Origin: Trifolium pratense
Lineage: Eukaryota; Streptophyta; Magnoliopsida; Fabales; Fabaceae
Assembly: GCF_020283565.1 (NCBI RefSeq)
Contig: NC_060065.1
Location: forward strand, 27,578,409 to 27,642,408
Length of the DNA stretch: 64,000 nucleotides
Direction of reading: 5' to 3'
A program made the translations under genes and the position numbers. Position 1 is the first letter of the stretch. Every line of letters begins with the position of its first letter. Shown here piece by piece: positions 11,440-22,881 of this stretch. Below the pieces are notes generated by a model that saw only the letters and a list, made by a program, of their open reading frames with translations, was not told where the DNA came from and ran no database searches.

Positions 11440-11471
11440 CCTTCAAATCACCATGATCACACAAAAGAAGG
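11440..11471 (-). promoter_or_regulatory. hairpin upstream of the polypurine tract
   Basis: The stem is CCTTC/GAAGG; the loop contains TGTGTGATCATG. A hairpin at the same relative place, with a different but still paired stem, occurs in SIRE-B (twice) and SIRE-C. Confidence 0.55.
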
Positions 11472-12001
11472 CTGTTAGAGCATCTTAAAAAATATATAAG
11501 TATCAGAGGCGTCAGCAGCGGGTCATCATCAATAGCCTCGAGCAAAATAAAACACGTTTATCTTAGCGTGGTATCAGAGCAAGTGATTACTCATATCATA
11601 TGTCATATGTCATCAAAGATGTTGTGACATATGGGAGCACATCTTCTAGCACATGTTCGTCCAATCAGGGCAGCATCCATTCAGCAGCAAACTCCCCCTG
11701 ACTTCATCAGCTTGTGCATCATCTCAGGGTAAAAAAAAATTTTACTCCCCCTGAATACTTGCTTACTGCTACTCAAAACATGTCATAACAAAGGACACAA
11801 CAACATGTAGCAGAAACAAACAAATCAAAATGCTACTCCCCCTTTTTAGCCACAAAATGTGCCAAAATAGGAAAGTAAAGTATCCAAAGTGCAGAATTAA
11901 ACAAAGTACAGACCATGCACTCAGAAGGTGCTAAATCCAGGGCACAAAAACCCACAAACCAAATAACAAAGTGCAGTAAAAACAGTAAAAAGATTACAAA
12001 A
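11472..12001 (-). other. 3' non-coding region of SIRE-A
   Basis: No ORF of interest. It contains the extra polypurine-like tracts and a GATGTTGTGACAT motif at 11618-11630. Confidence 0.7.
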
Positions 12002-14452
12002 TCATTCATCATCACTGCTATCAGAGGCTTCATCCTCATCTGTAGCAGTATCATATCCTTCATCCTCATCTGCATTGTTTTGTTCACCTGCAGCAGCCAC
12101 ATTTGCACTAGCTTTGACAGGGACCTCATCAGCTTCTAAGCCTTCAATCATCTTCAAGAACACTTTCTTTCTCTCCTCAAGCTCAGCCTGCTGTTTATCA
12201 ATGTCCTGACATTGAACCTTCAAACCAGCAATAATCTCCCTTTTGGTCATAACACCAGCTCCAGCAGCAGATGTTCCAACATGATCAGTAACATTGTGAT
12301 TACCAAATAGCTTGTGGTGAAAAGTAAAACCTGATTCCCTCTTCTTAGGTGTGTCAGTCACAACCTTGATGTCTGGATATTGAGCCAAGATGATTCCACA
12401 TAGCAAAGATGGAAATGCTATTGGCATCTTCACAGCAGTTGATCTAATATGCTTAATGGTTTGATAAAAAATGAAGGTCCCATAGTCATAGTCAACCTTG
12501 GTTCCTACAGCATATATAAATCTACCCAGGTGGGTTGCAACATTGGTTGCATGCTTAGTTGGCACCCAATTTGTTGACCCTATCCTATTGAGGATGACAT
12601 ACTTGACATTCAATTTACTAGTGGGTATCAGTTTCTTCTTGGGCCAGACCTTAACCTTACCAGCAGTTATTTCAGCACTTACAATATCATTGGCAACCTC
12701 TAACTCACCCTTAGGTTCTACAGACCTACCTAAGTAATTATTGATGACAACAGGAGAAATATTGATACATTTACCTCTGACAAAAACTTTGTGGTAGTCC
12801 TTGCTCAGTGGGTTATCACATTCTTCAGGGATGTTCACAAGAAATTCTTTCACCAGCAGCTCATAGCAGGGACTGAAGTCACAGACTGTCTTCATCAGAC
12901 CAGCTTCCTTGATGTAGTCAAAGATGTCTTGACATTTTAGAGCATCTTTGGTCAATTCCCTTTCAACAGCCAATCTCCTTTGGTAGATATAGTCCCATCT
13001 CAGTGCAAAGGCAGCACGATGGAAAGAGATGTTGTCACAGGGGGCTTCTTCAATACCTTGAGGAGCTTTCTTTGCAGTAGCCTTCTTAGGATTGGGAGAT
13101 GAGATGTTAGCAACATCTTCAGCAGCATCATAATCTGAGTCACTGGATGACTCCTTCTTTCTCTTCAATGTATCCTTTTTCTTGCCAGGAGGGGAGAGAA
13201 CTTTACTCCAACCTTTTACAGGTCCAACACCTTTTGTTTTGAGTCTTGGTGCAGGAGTCTTGCTTGCAGTGGCCACAACTTTCCCTGTACAGCTTCTCAA
13301 CCTTTTTGTTATACCACCAGTTGATTTTACAGCAGTCTTGGTGGTGACATAATCATCAACATCTACTACATCCTTTTCTTTTTCCTTCTCAGCTTCTATA
13401 GATTTGTCAGCTTCAATCTCTGGTTCTTCTGTGGGTATGGACTGGTTGCTCTCTTCAGACTGAGTGTCCCCTTCATCATCAGAAGTACCCTCATTAGCAG
13501 TTCCAATTTCTTCATCTGAGGACTCAGATGTTGTGGCAGTTGTCTCAACATCTTTCTCAGCAGCAACTTCCTTCACAGGTTCTTCCTCAACAGTTTCAAT
13601 TTCATCATTCTCATTCAGAGATGTTTCAACATCTGTCATGACAACTTCTTCAGTAACAACAGGGGTTGATTTTTCAGCCACCATCTCAGCAATTGTTGGT
13701 GATTTATTAGCAGTTTCTGTTTCAACCTCTGTAGGAGTGTCTTCCATCTCAGTTTCAACAGGCATAGAATTAAGATTTCTCTTTTCAGCGTCAGATCCCA
13801 AATTTTCTAGACTAGGGTTACAAGCAGTTGAAATAATTGTTTCAACAACTTTAGACACAGGATTAGGGTTCTGAGGTTCTCCTTTGTTGATTTCAGATGT
13901 TTTCTCAGATGTGTTAACATTCGATTCAAAAACCAAATCAGTCATAGACAGAGGGATTCTAGACTTATAATCCCTTCTCTTCTTCTTAGAGCTTCCTTTA
14001 CCAGATTTATCAATAGAAGGAGAGGTATCGTCACTTACTTTTGGAGCTTTCTTCTTTTCAACTGATTTTCCCTTCACCTTCTTCTCAGCAACACTTGATT
14101 GAATTTTGGATTTGGAAGTACGAACAGTTGTAACCGGTACAGCATCCTTGATGATTAGAGACGATTCGATCTTTGCCTTTGATCGAGTAGAACGGCCAGA
14201 CTTTGTAGTTTGTGATGATTCAGACATGTTTGGATGAAGATTTTTGAGGTTTGAGAAGATGAATAGATGGAGTTTGATGAGAGAAGTGTGAGAATAGGGT
14301 TTACGGACAAAAGTTAGATTTTGGAAGAAAAGTAATTGAATGCGTGTGATGACATATTTAAGGGAAGTTTGTAATGATTTCCCTAAATTAGCGTGCATTG
14401 ATGGATGGGAGAGAAAACGGTTTCCTTTTGCACGCCATAACTGCAGTAACTG
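12002..14452 (-). CDS. env-like protein of SIRE-A
   Basis: An open frame continues without a stop from just after the pol stop codon to 12002, in the same frame as pol, so it can be made by readthrough. The first good internal Met is at 14227 (MSESSQTTKSG). The N-terminal part is Lys/Ser/Glu/Thr-rich and low complexity. The C-terminal part (from about 13060 down) has a conserved block, including DALKCQDIFDYIKEAGLMK, EFLVNIPEECDNPLS and VFVRGKCINISPVVINNYLG, shared with the SIRE-B env-like protein. The end carries a likely coiled coil (about 12110-12250) and an acidic tail. Known from the SIRE1 family as the envelope-like ORF; true envelope function is unproven. There is no frame break inside, unlike gag-pol of the same element. 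Confidence 0.85.
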   Translation of the reverse strand, partial: QLLQLWRAKGNRFLSHPSMHANLGKSLQTSLKYVITRIQLLFFQNLTFVRKPYSHTSLIKLHLFIFSNLKNLHPNMSESSQTTKSGRSTRSKAKIESSLIIKDAVPVTTVRTSKSKIQSSVAEKKVKGKSVEKKKAPKVSDDTSPSIDKSGKGSSKKKRRDYKSRIPLSMTDLVFESNVNTSEKTSEINKGEPQNPNPVSKVVETIISTACNPSLENLGSDAEKRNLNSMPVETEMEDTPTEVETETANKSPTIAEMVAEKSTPVVTEEVVMTDVETSLNENDEIETVEEEPVKEVAAEKDVETTATTSESSDEEIGTANEGTSDDEGDTQSEESNQSIPTEEPEIEADKSIEAEKEKEKDVVDVDDYVTTKTAVKSTGGITKRLRSCTGKVVATASKTPAPRLKTKGVGPVKGWSKVLSPPGKKKDTLKRKKESSSDSDYDAAEDVANISSPNPKKATAKKAPQGIEEAPCDNISFHRAAFALRWDYIYQRRLAVERELTKDALKCQDIFDYIKEAGLMKTVCDFSPCYELLVKEFLVNIPEECDNPLSKDYHKVFVRGKCINISPVVINNYLGRSVEPKGELEVANDIVSAEITAGKVKVWPKKKLIPTSKLNVKYVILNRIGSTNWVPTKHATNVATHLGRFIYAVGTKVDYDYGTFIFYQTIKHIRSTAVKMPIAFPSLLCGIILAQYPDIKVVTDTPKKRESGFTFHHKLFGNHNVTDHVGTSAAGAGVMTKREIIAGLKVQCQDIDKQQAELEERKKVFLKMIEGLEADEVPVKASANVAAAGEQNNADEDEGYDTATDEDEASDSSDDE

Positions 14453-14455
14453 CTA
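14447..14455 (-). promoter_or_regulatory. readthrough-type stop UAG-CAG-UUA
   Basis: The pol ORF ends GCA TAG CAG TTA on the minus strand. TAG followed by CAR-YYA is the known leaky context used by some plant RNA viruses and reported for SIRE1. The downstream frame stays open into env-like. Confidence 0.8.
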
Positions 14456-15880
14456 TGCTTCTTCATGCAGGCAAATTCCCAATTTGCCCCTTAAAAATTC
14501 AAATTGATTAGCATCAAGCGCCTTTGTAAAAATATCAGCTAGCTGTTCACTTGTACCAATATGCTTAAGTTCCACGCAATTTTCTTCCACAAGGTCTCTA
14601 ATGAAATGATGCCTGATGTCTATATGTTTGGTTCTTGAGTGTTGAACTGGATTTTTTGATATATTGATTGCACTCAAGTTGTCATAGTATAATGTCATGA
14701 CATCTTGGTCGACATTATATTCTTTCAGCATCTGTTTCATCCACATCAGCTGGGAATAACTGCTTCCTGTAGCTATGTATTCAGCCTCTGCAGTAGATAG
14801 AGACACACAATTCTGCTTCTTGCTGAACCATGAGATTAATGAAGGGATTTAAGAGGAGTTTTTCAAAAAATTTAATCCTCTTAGCGGAACAATCCCGATG
14901 AACGGATCTTGATTAAACCATTAATCACAAATCAAAGAACACAAAACCACAAGTTTATGTGTTTACCTCTTGAAGTGCAGAACCTTTGAAGTAGAAACTG
15001 TTTCTGATCACGAGCAAAGCAAAGTAGCGATGCATCTACTCAGTCCACACGAACAGAATTTCTCCGATGATCGGTGCTAGCCAATTCCACGAGAGAGTCA
15101 GAGAGAACAGGGTTTAGAGAGCGGCGGCTAGGTTTCACTTTGTGAATTAGGTTTAGCTTACAAAACTTCATCACAAGGGTTCTATTTATAGAACCACTTG
15201 TGTGGTCATCAAACCAAGCACTGCACCGTACCTTACGGTGGACCGTATTTCTCTATTTTCATAAATTAAATAATAAGTCATACTTAATTATTTAATTACT
15301 AATAAGTCCTACTTATTATTTTATAAATAAGTCTTACTTATTTATTTCTCTCATCTATCTGTTCTTTGTGTGTGACCCTATAGGTTCTCGTAACGTTGGC
15401 AATAATATTAAATCACATATTTAATATTATAAACAGTGAGCGGTATCTAGCAACACATCACTGCTACCCAAGTGACGAGAATGTCATGTGATCTGACGAA
15501 ACCTTTCTATGATAACGATCTTATGTATAATTACCCCTTTGCCCTTATATCTATATTGACCACAAGGCATAGATCGTGTCACCCTTGTATGGTTCAATAT
15601 TTTATTTCCTGATCCCAGAATATACTAAACAACGAATAAGCTCAATATCTCATATTGACTTAGTTCGGCGTGGCCACACATTTTATCAGTTATATTCCAT
15701 CAAGAGGCCTACAGATATTGCTCCTGTTATGTAAGAGGGGCAAATTCCATCTAGGTCACTCATGTCCCTCAGCATGATTTGTAGAGTACCCATCAACCGA
15801 CTTTATAGTCATCCTGTTACGGACAATGTTTGAACGGCAACTAAGTATTCTACTCCACATCTAGGGTCCATAGTGGTTTC

Positions 15881-17944
15881 TGTAACGACCCAATTTTCAA
15901 ATTAATAATTTTTATGTGTTAAAGTATTTTATTAACGTAGAAATTTTAATTAAGTTAATAACTTGAGTATTTATCGAGTACTTTAGTTATTAAGCGATAG
16001 TGAGAGTTATCGTGTTATTGGGCCAAGCCAATTGGGCTTGAGGCCCAATGGGCCTTGTGAACATGAGTGGGGCGGCCATATGGCCAAGTCAAGAGAGAAC
16101 ATTTCATTTGTTCTTGTTCTTGACAAGTTGGAGAGAGAAGAGAGCTCAAGAGCTAGGGCAAGGAAAGTGAGGAGAATCAAGATCAAATCTTCGAGTTTTC
16201 TTCGAATCCAGGTATGAGAGTAGGTTCCATAGTCGTGGGTGATTCGAGGAAGGGGAGAATGTCGATTTCTCCTTACCCGAACTTCCTCCACCCCATTTTC
16301 GTTTTAGATTGGAATGGATTTTCTTGATGGAAATCGTTCCTAAGGTTCTTAATATGTTTAACATGCTTGTAACATGATTAATGAACGGAAATAATGGTTA
16401 GAACGAGCTTTCTAATGGATTAAACTCAAGAACTTGGTGTTCTTGAGAGTTTTGATGAAAAAGTGTCAATCTTTACTTTTTCGATGTTTATGGCGTAGAT
16501 CTGAGAAATGAACCGTCCTTTTGTGTTTAGATATGTTTGTTTTGCTTGAATACAAACTCTTTTGGGATTTATAACATGAAAAATGGGATTTTTGGGCGTT
16601 TTTGTGTAGAAAACGCATGTTTTTCCGCCTCAGGCGCAATAATTTCCGCCTGAAACGGAAGAGCAGTGAGCAGCCAACCTTTCAGACTTTTCTGCGCCTC
16701 AAACGTAAATTTTTGCGCCTAAAACGTAAACTTACGCCTCAAACGTAAAAATTTCCGCCCCAGGCGGAAATACTGCAGTTTTCACCAATTTTTCATCTGC
16801 TGTCTTCCTTTGCATGTATTTTCAATCAGTGGCTTATTCTTACATGATTGTTGATGCTTGTTGATGCTTGTTGATGCTTGTTGAAGCTTATAATGATTGT
16901 TAATCATGTATGAAGTATAAATGAAGAATATTAAGGTTTTGTTAAATCTTAATGATGAAGTATGTTGGATAGTGTTCCACATAATAAATGAAGAGCTTAT
17001 GCTAATTATTTGTGAGTGAATTCATGAACACATATACATGCATTCATGAATTAAATAGGATATTGGATATTCCAATAAAGAAGTATATCGGATTATATTT
17101 ATCCGATAAAGAAGGATATTAGAGGTGAGATACTCTAATAAAGAAGATGGTACCACATGCATTAGTAATGTCTAGGATTGACATTCATGAAGTTGAAGCA
17201 TTAGAGTTGCATTAGGTTATATGTGTGTGCATTACTTGATAAGTGATATGTGACATATAATTTGGCTAAGTGTAATGAATTGTAGATTGATTATTTGGTA
17301 CTTGATTATACATGTTTAGAACTTGTAATTGAGTAGTTAATGGTGATGCATGTTTATAAATTATGAATATGCTTGTTGTTGTTGAAGGAGTGTTTAAGTA
17401 CCTTTTGCTTACACTTATATTTTGATTATGTGATCTAACTCTCATGCTTTGTGTTATGTGCTGGACCGTTGGGGGTTCAGATTCTCAGGTTGAGGATCCC
17501 GATCAAAGTTAGAGGTTGCTCGTGCTCGTGTAGTGCGCTTTTTGGTGAGGAGTTTAGCTTAGACTACTCCTTTAGATATATTTGTATATCTCTTTTGACG
17601 GGTTGTATAGAGTTGCTCTGATTAGGTGTAATACCGTGATGGGATATTCGCTTGATTTGTATCTAAGCCCGTGATGGCATATTTAACTTTGCTAATCCTA
17701 TCTTTTGGGTTGTAAACATAATATCCTTTGTTGATATGGCCTAGAGCCTAGGGATATTGTGTGAACAATTAAGATCATTGTATGATATACATTATGATAA
17801 ATATCGTTTTTAATTTCCGCTGTGCTAGCATGATTGATTTAATTATGCCGTGGTTTTGTATTATAACATGTGACGCCTGAATTTTCTTAAGTGTTTTATT
17901 TATTTATATTCAATAAATACGCGTTAAGGGGTTTGGGTGTTACA
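15881..17944 (+). mobile_element. Ty3/gypsy solo LTR inside the copia solo LTR
   Basis: 2064 bp, starts TGTAACGACCC and ends GGGTGTTACA (inverted terminal repeats in a TG...CA frame), with the target duplication GTTTC at 15876-15880 and 17945-17949. No internal region, so a solo LTR. It carries a GC-richer motif cluster at 16625-16770. A related LTR on the other strand lies at 63010-64000. TGTAACACCC-type ends are common in plant gypsy (chromovirus-like) LTRs. Strand chosen by the order of homologous blocks and is tentative. Confidence 0.85.
16620..16775. repeat. GCCTCAAACG / GCCTCAGGCG motif cluster
   Basis: At least six copies of a GCCTC- or GCCTA/G-led motif with AAACG, GGCG or AAACGGAAG tails, some palindromic (CCGCC...GGCGG), in an otherwise AT-rich LTR. 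Followed at 16850-16890 by a 10-bp tandem repeat of TTGTTGATGC. Confidence 0.7.
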
Positions 17945-20900
17945 GTTTCAGGTCGAAGGGTGGTATACACCATTATCACTATGAGAATAACTTATGACAC
18001 TTTTCATAACATACAATGTAGCATTCTCATGGCGGGTCAATCCAATATAAATATTACTCCTAATATTTATATCTATGTGAAGACTTGATATCTCATATCC
18101 ATGACTCGTGAGATGAAGTCATCAGTCTACTCACATAATAGTCTCTATGTTTTACTGTTATCCCACATCACAGTAAAACTTGACTATGGATACTTTAAGA
18201 ATAGTGTCATTATGTTTAATGGAGTCTCACTATTAAGTCACACTTAATGTTCCATTAATTAGACTAGCTATTCTAGGGACTTTATTAGTTTGAAACAAAC
18301 ATAATAAAGAAATGCCTTATTATATATATTAAATATATAAATCAAAGTTATCATACAAAAGACGATTCTATCAAAATAGATTGGCTTTTAGGGCTTACTC
18401 CAACAATTAAATTATCACCCAAAAAGAAGCAACCTCCTGAAGTGCTCTTTCTATCATCAGCACTTTCAGCCCAATCTGCATCACAATACCCTACCAAAGT
18501 TGAGTTCTTTGTCTGGGAGTACAGAATCCCATAATCACTGGTGCCCTTAACATATTTCAAGATTCTTTTGACTTGTACAAGATGGCTCATCTTTGGTTTG
18601 GCCTGATATCTTGCACACACACCAACAGCAAAAGTGATGTCAGGTCTACTTGCTGTAAGATACAAGAGACTACCAATCATGCTCCTGTATAGGCTTTGAT
18701 CAACATCAATGCCATTCTCATCTTTGGTTAGCTTCAGGTGAGTAGCAGCTGGAGTTCTCTTATGTGCTGCAGTGTCCATTCCAAACTTCTTGATCATGTT
18801 CTTTGCATACTTGCTTTGAGAAACAAATATGGTGTCTTCCATCTATTTGACTTGCAGACCAAGGAAGTATGTTAGCTCACCTACCAAACTCATTTCAAAC
18901 TCTGATTGCATTTGTTGTACAAAATGTTGCACCATCTTTTCAGACATTCCTCCAAATACTATGTCATCAACATAAATCTGGGCAATCATCAGCTTCTCTT
19001 CCTGTTCTTTAACAAACAAGGTTTTGTCATGGCCTCCTTTTCTGTATCCTTGACTAACAAGAAAATTTGTCAGCCTCTCATACCAAGCCCTTGGAGCCTG
19101 TTTCAGTCCATAAAGAGCTTTCTTTAGCTTATACACATGATCAGGATTGGCAGGATCTACAAAACCTTTTGGCTGCTCCACATAAACTTCTTCATGTAAG
19201 TACCCATTAAGAAAGGCACTCTTGACATCCATTTGGTACAGCTTAAATTTAAAGATGCATGCTATACCAAGAAGTAGCCTAATAGATTCCAGTCTTGCTA
19301 CTGGCGCAAATGTTTCATCAAAATCAAGTCCTTCAACCTGAGTATACCCTTGAGCCACTAATCTTGCCTTGTTTCTTGTTACAACACCATTTTCATCTGA
19401 TTTGTTCTTGAACACCCATTTTGTGCCTATGACATTAACACCATTGGGTCTAGGAACAAGATCCCACACATCACTTCTTCTAAACTGAGTTAGTTCATCT
19501 TGCATTGCTTCTATCCAATACTCATCAGTGAGAGCCTCTTTTACATTTTTAGGCTCAACCTTTGAGACAAAACAAGAATTAGTAACCACTTCATTTGTCC
19601 TTCTTGTAGTAATTCCCTGGTTAGGATTTCCTATGATGAGATCTTTGGGATGGTTCTTCTGTATTCTTATTGAAGGAACTTTTCTCACAGGACCAGGTGT
19701 AGAAATTGTCGATTCATCATCTGAATCTGATTCTTTCTCTGCTACAGCTTCTTCAGATGTTGGCAAAGTTGTTGGAACATCATCTTCAGTGTCAGATGTT
19801 TTAGCAGATGTCAGGTCATCTATCACAACATTGATAGATTCTACTATTACCTTTGTTCTCTGGTTGTAAACTCTATAGGCCCTGCTGTTTGTTGAATACC
19901 CAAGAAATAATCCTTCTTCACTTTTAGGATCCATTTTTCTTCTGTGCTCTCTATCAGCTAGGATGTAACACTTACTTCCAAACACATGAAAGTGTTTGAC
20001 AGTTGGTTTTCTGCCTTTCCACAGTTCATATAGTGTAGTAGATGTTCCAGTTCTGAGTGTTACACGATTGTGAATATAACAGGCAGTATGCATAGCCTTA
20101 GCCCAGAATTGATATGGAAGATGTTTTGCATGCAACATTACTCTGGCTGACTCTTGTATTGTCCTGTTCTTCCTTTCAACAACACCATTTTGTTGAGGTG
20201 TGATTGGAGCTGAGAATTCATGCTTGATTCCTTTAGAGATGCAGAATTCAAGGAAGCTTGCATTCTCAAACTCTTTACCATGATCACTTTGTATCCTTAC
20301 AATAGCAGAGTTCTTTTCTCTTTGGAGTTGAAGACAAAGTTCTTTGAATGCATCAAAACTTTCAGATTTATCTTTTAGAAATTCAATCCATGTGAACCTT
20401 GAAAAGTCATCTACCATGACAAACGCGTACCTTTTTCCTCCAAGGCTCTCCACTTGCATTGGCCCCATCAGGTCTATGTGCAACAATTCTAGTACCCTTG
20501 TTGTGGTAAGATGTTACAACTTTGGATGTGACATCTTTGTCTGCTTCCCTATTTAACATTCTCCACATATACTTCCTTCCTCAATTTTGAGTTTTGGAAT
20601 ACCTCTGATTGCCTCTTTAGCTATTGCCTTTTTCATGCCCTTGAGATGCAGGTGGCCAAGTTTTTGGTGCCACAACTTTACCTCATCTTCTTTGTTAATA
20701 AGACATGTGGATAAATCTTCTTCTTTAGGGATCCAAAGATAACAGTTGTCTCTTGACCTTACTCCTTTCATCAACAGCTCTCCTTGTTCATTTGTAACTA
20801 GACATTCAGCTTTTGTGAAGTTGACTTTCATGCCTTGATCACAAAGTTGGCTTATGCTGATTAGATTTGCTTTAAGCCCTTTTACAAGCAGCACATTATC

Positions 20901-22867
20901 TAGCTTTGGTAAGCCATGGTTTGCAAGTTTACCAACTCCCTTGATCTCTCCTTTGGCTCCATCTCCAAAGGTCACAAAGCTGGTAGCATATGACTTCAAG
21001 TCTTCAAGATAGTGTTCAACACCTGTCATGTGTCTAGAACAACCACTATCAAAGTACCAGGTTTCTCTTGATGAAGCTCTTAAGGATGTATGAGCTATCA
21101 GACCTGTGATCTTCTTCTTTTCTCTCCATTCCTGTCTTGTTGCAACATTAGGAAAGGCAGGAGTATGTAGCTCTTGATGAATTCTTCTTGGATATCCGTG
21201 CAGCCTATAGCAGAAAGGCCTAATATGTCCTTTCCTTCCACAATGATGACATGTCCAATTATAGAACCTAGGCATAGGATGTTCCATGGGTTGTTGCGAC
21301 AATCCTCCTGACACAAAGATTCTGTTGATTGGAGTGTGTATGGTGGCATTGTTGAACTTCATCTGCTGCTTTACCCTTTCATGTTCAAAACCAATGGGCT
21401 TAGGTTTCCCATAGTTCTGTCTTTGTAACATTTCTTCAAGGACATCAGTACCTTTGGTCATTATTTTTGCCACCTTTGTGACATGATCCAAGTCAGCATT
21501 TAGCTTGGTGACTTCTTCTCTTTGTTCAGCAATCTTACTTAGGAGGTTGGATTTTTCAATCTTCAACTGATGAATTTGACTACTCTGATTTTCAACTTTA
21601 ATGTTGAGATTATCAATGTTTGTGAGTAACTCATCTCTTTCAGTTTGTAGTTTGCCATTGATTTTCTTCTGTTTCTCCAATGCTTTGCAAACCTCTATGC
21701 TTCTATTATGAAGATCTTTGTAAGTAGCAGCTAGTTCTTCATAGGTTACTTCATCATCACATGATTCTGAGTCAGATACACAAACTCCTGTTAATGCATT
21801 AACAAACTTAGCAGATTCTTCCTCCTCTGAATCTGTATCAGACCATGAAACCACAAGACTTTTCTTTTGTCTTTTTAGAAAGGTTGGACATTCTGTTCTG
21901 ATATGGCCAAAACCTTCACATTCATGACATCTTACCCCTCTTTCATCTTCATTTGTCTTTTTCTGAAAGCTGGACTGTTTGTTGTTGTTGAATCTACCAT
22001 TTGGCTTGGACCTTTGGTCCACTTTCTTCATCAACTTGTTGAACTGTCTCCCAAGCATAGCCATAGACTCAGCTAAGCTTTCTTCACTGTCAGATTCAAA
22101 AGCAACTCAGCTAAGCAACACTCTTTGAAGCAAAAGCTAGATTCTTATCTTTCTTTTCATTCCTCCTGTTTAGGCCAATTTCATAGGTCTGAAGTGATCC
22201 TATGAGTTCATCTAAATTTAGACTTGAAAGATCATGAGCCTCCTCAATGGCTGTCACCTTCATATCAAATCTTTTAGGCAAAGATCTGAGTATTTTTCCA
22301 ACTAACTCCTCATCTGAGATAGGTTTTCCAAGTGCATCAAACGGATTTGCAAAGTCAAGCACATTCATTTGAAAGTCATGAATGGTTTCTTCCTCCTTCA
22401 TTCTGAGATTCTCAAAATTTGTTTTGAGCATCTGAAGCTTAGATAGCTTCACTTTCGATGTTCCTTCATGAGCTTTTCTCAGAATTTCCCAGGCATGCTT
22501 AGCAGTAATACATCTTTTGACAAGCCTGAACATGTTAGCATCCACACCATTGAAAATTGCATACAAGGCTTTGGAGTTGCCAAGTGCCAAATCATCCTCA
22601 TCTTTAGTCCATTCATCATGTGGCTTCTTAACATCAGTTTTATTGCCATCTTTGTCAAGAACCATTGGTGGTTCCCATCCACGTAACACAGCCTTCCATG
22701 TCCTGCTGTCAATTGATTTTATGAAAGCCTCCATACGAGATTTCCAATAATCATAGTTCTCAGGACCTGTCAGTAAAGGAGGTTTAGACACTGACCCTCC
22801 TTCTTTATCCATTGTACCAGAAAGTACTCTCCCTGGAGCTCACCCAAAATAACAGAACAGGGTGCCT

Positions 22868-22880
22868 GCTCTGATACCAA
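22868..22880 (-). promoter_or_regulatory. primer binding site of SIRE-A
   Basis: On the minus strand TTGGTATCAGAGC, one base after the 5' LTR: complementary to initiator Met tRNA. Confidence 0.9.
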
Positions 22881-22881
22881 T

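Larger units (their letters stand above)
14840..18405 (-). mobile_element. copia solo LTR (TAR/Angela-like), itself interrupted
   Basis: On the minus strand it starts TGTTGGAGTAAGCCC and ends CCCTTCA, with the target duplication ATTAA at 14835-14839 and 18406-18410. Removing the nested gypsy LTR leaves about 1.5 kb with no primer site, polypurine tract or coding DNA, as expected of a solo LTR left by recombination. The insertion splits the SIRE-A codons for GDNLI/SW exactly at the duplication. The lineage name rests on my memory of TAR/Angela LTR starts. Confidence 0.85.
14453..22812 (-). pseudogene. SIRE-A gag-pol pseudogene
   Basis: Gag starts at 22812 (MDKEGGSVSKPP). The frame is lost between 22111 and 22064, then open to 20553 with zinc knuckles CHECEGFGHIRTEC and [14 protein letters not shown] separated by a coiled-coil-rich stretch, the protease motif [11 protein letters not shown] and the pre-integrase [15 protein letters not shown] at 20553-20555 replaces a Gln codon. 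Integrase and RT follow from 20486 ([28 protein letters not shown] with VKSAFLNG and YVDDIVFGG). A TAG just before 18842 replaces the Gln of LQVKQMEDT. RNase H begins (YCDADWAESADDRKS), is split at 18405/14840 by nested LTRs, and resumes at 14839 (SLSTAEAEYIATG) to 14453. SIRE-B gives the intact reference for each break. Confidence 0.93.

Noticed and set aside
13464..13874. 136-codon Ser/Val/Thr-rich ORF on the plus strand
   Set aside because: Antisense shadow of the low-complexity part of the SIRE-A env-like ORF.
16007..16291. Minus-strand ORF in the gypsy solo LTR
   Set aside because: Lies within an LTR, overlaps other short frames, no domain.
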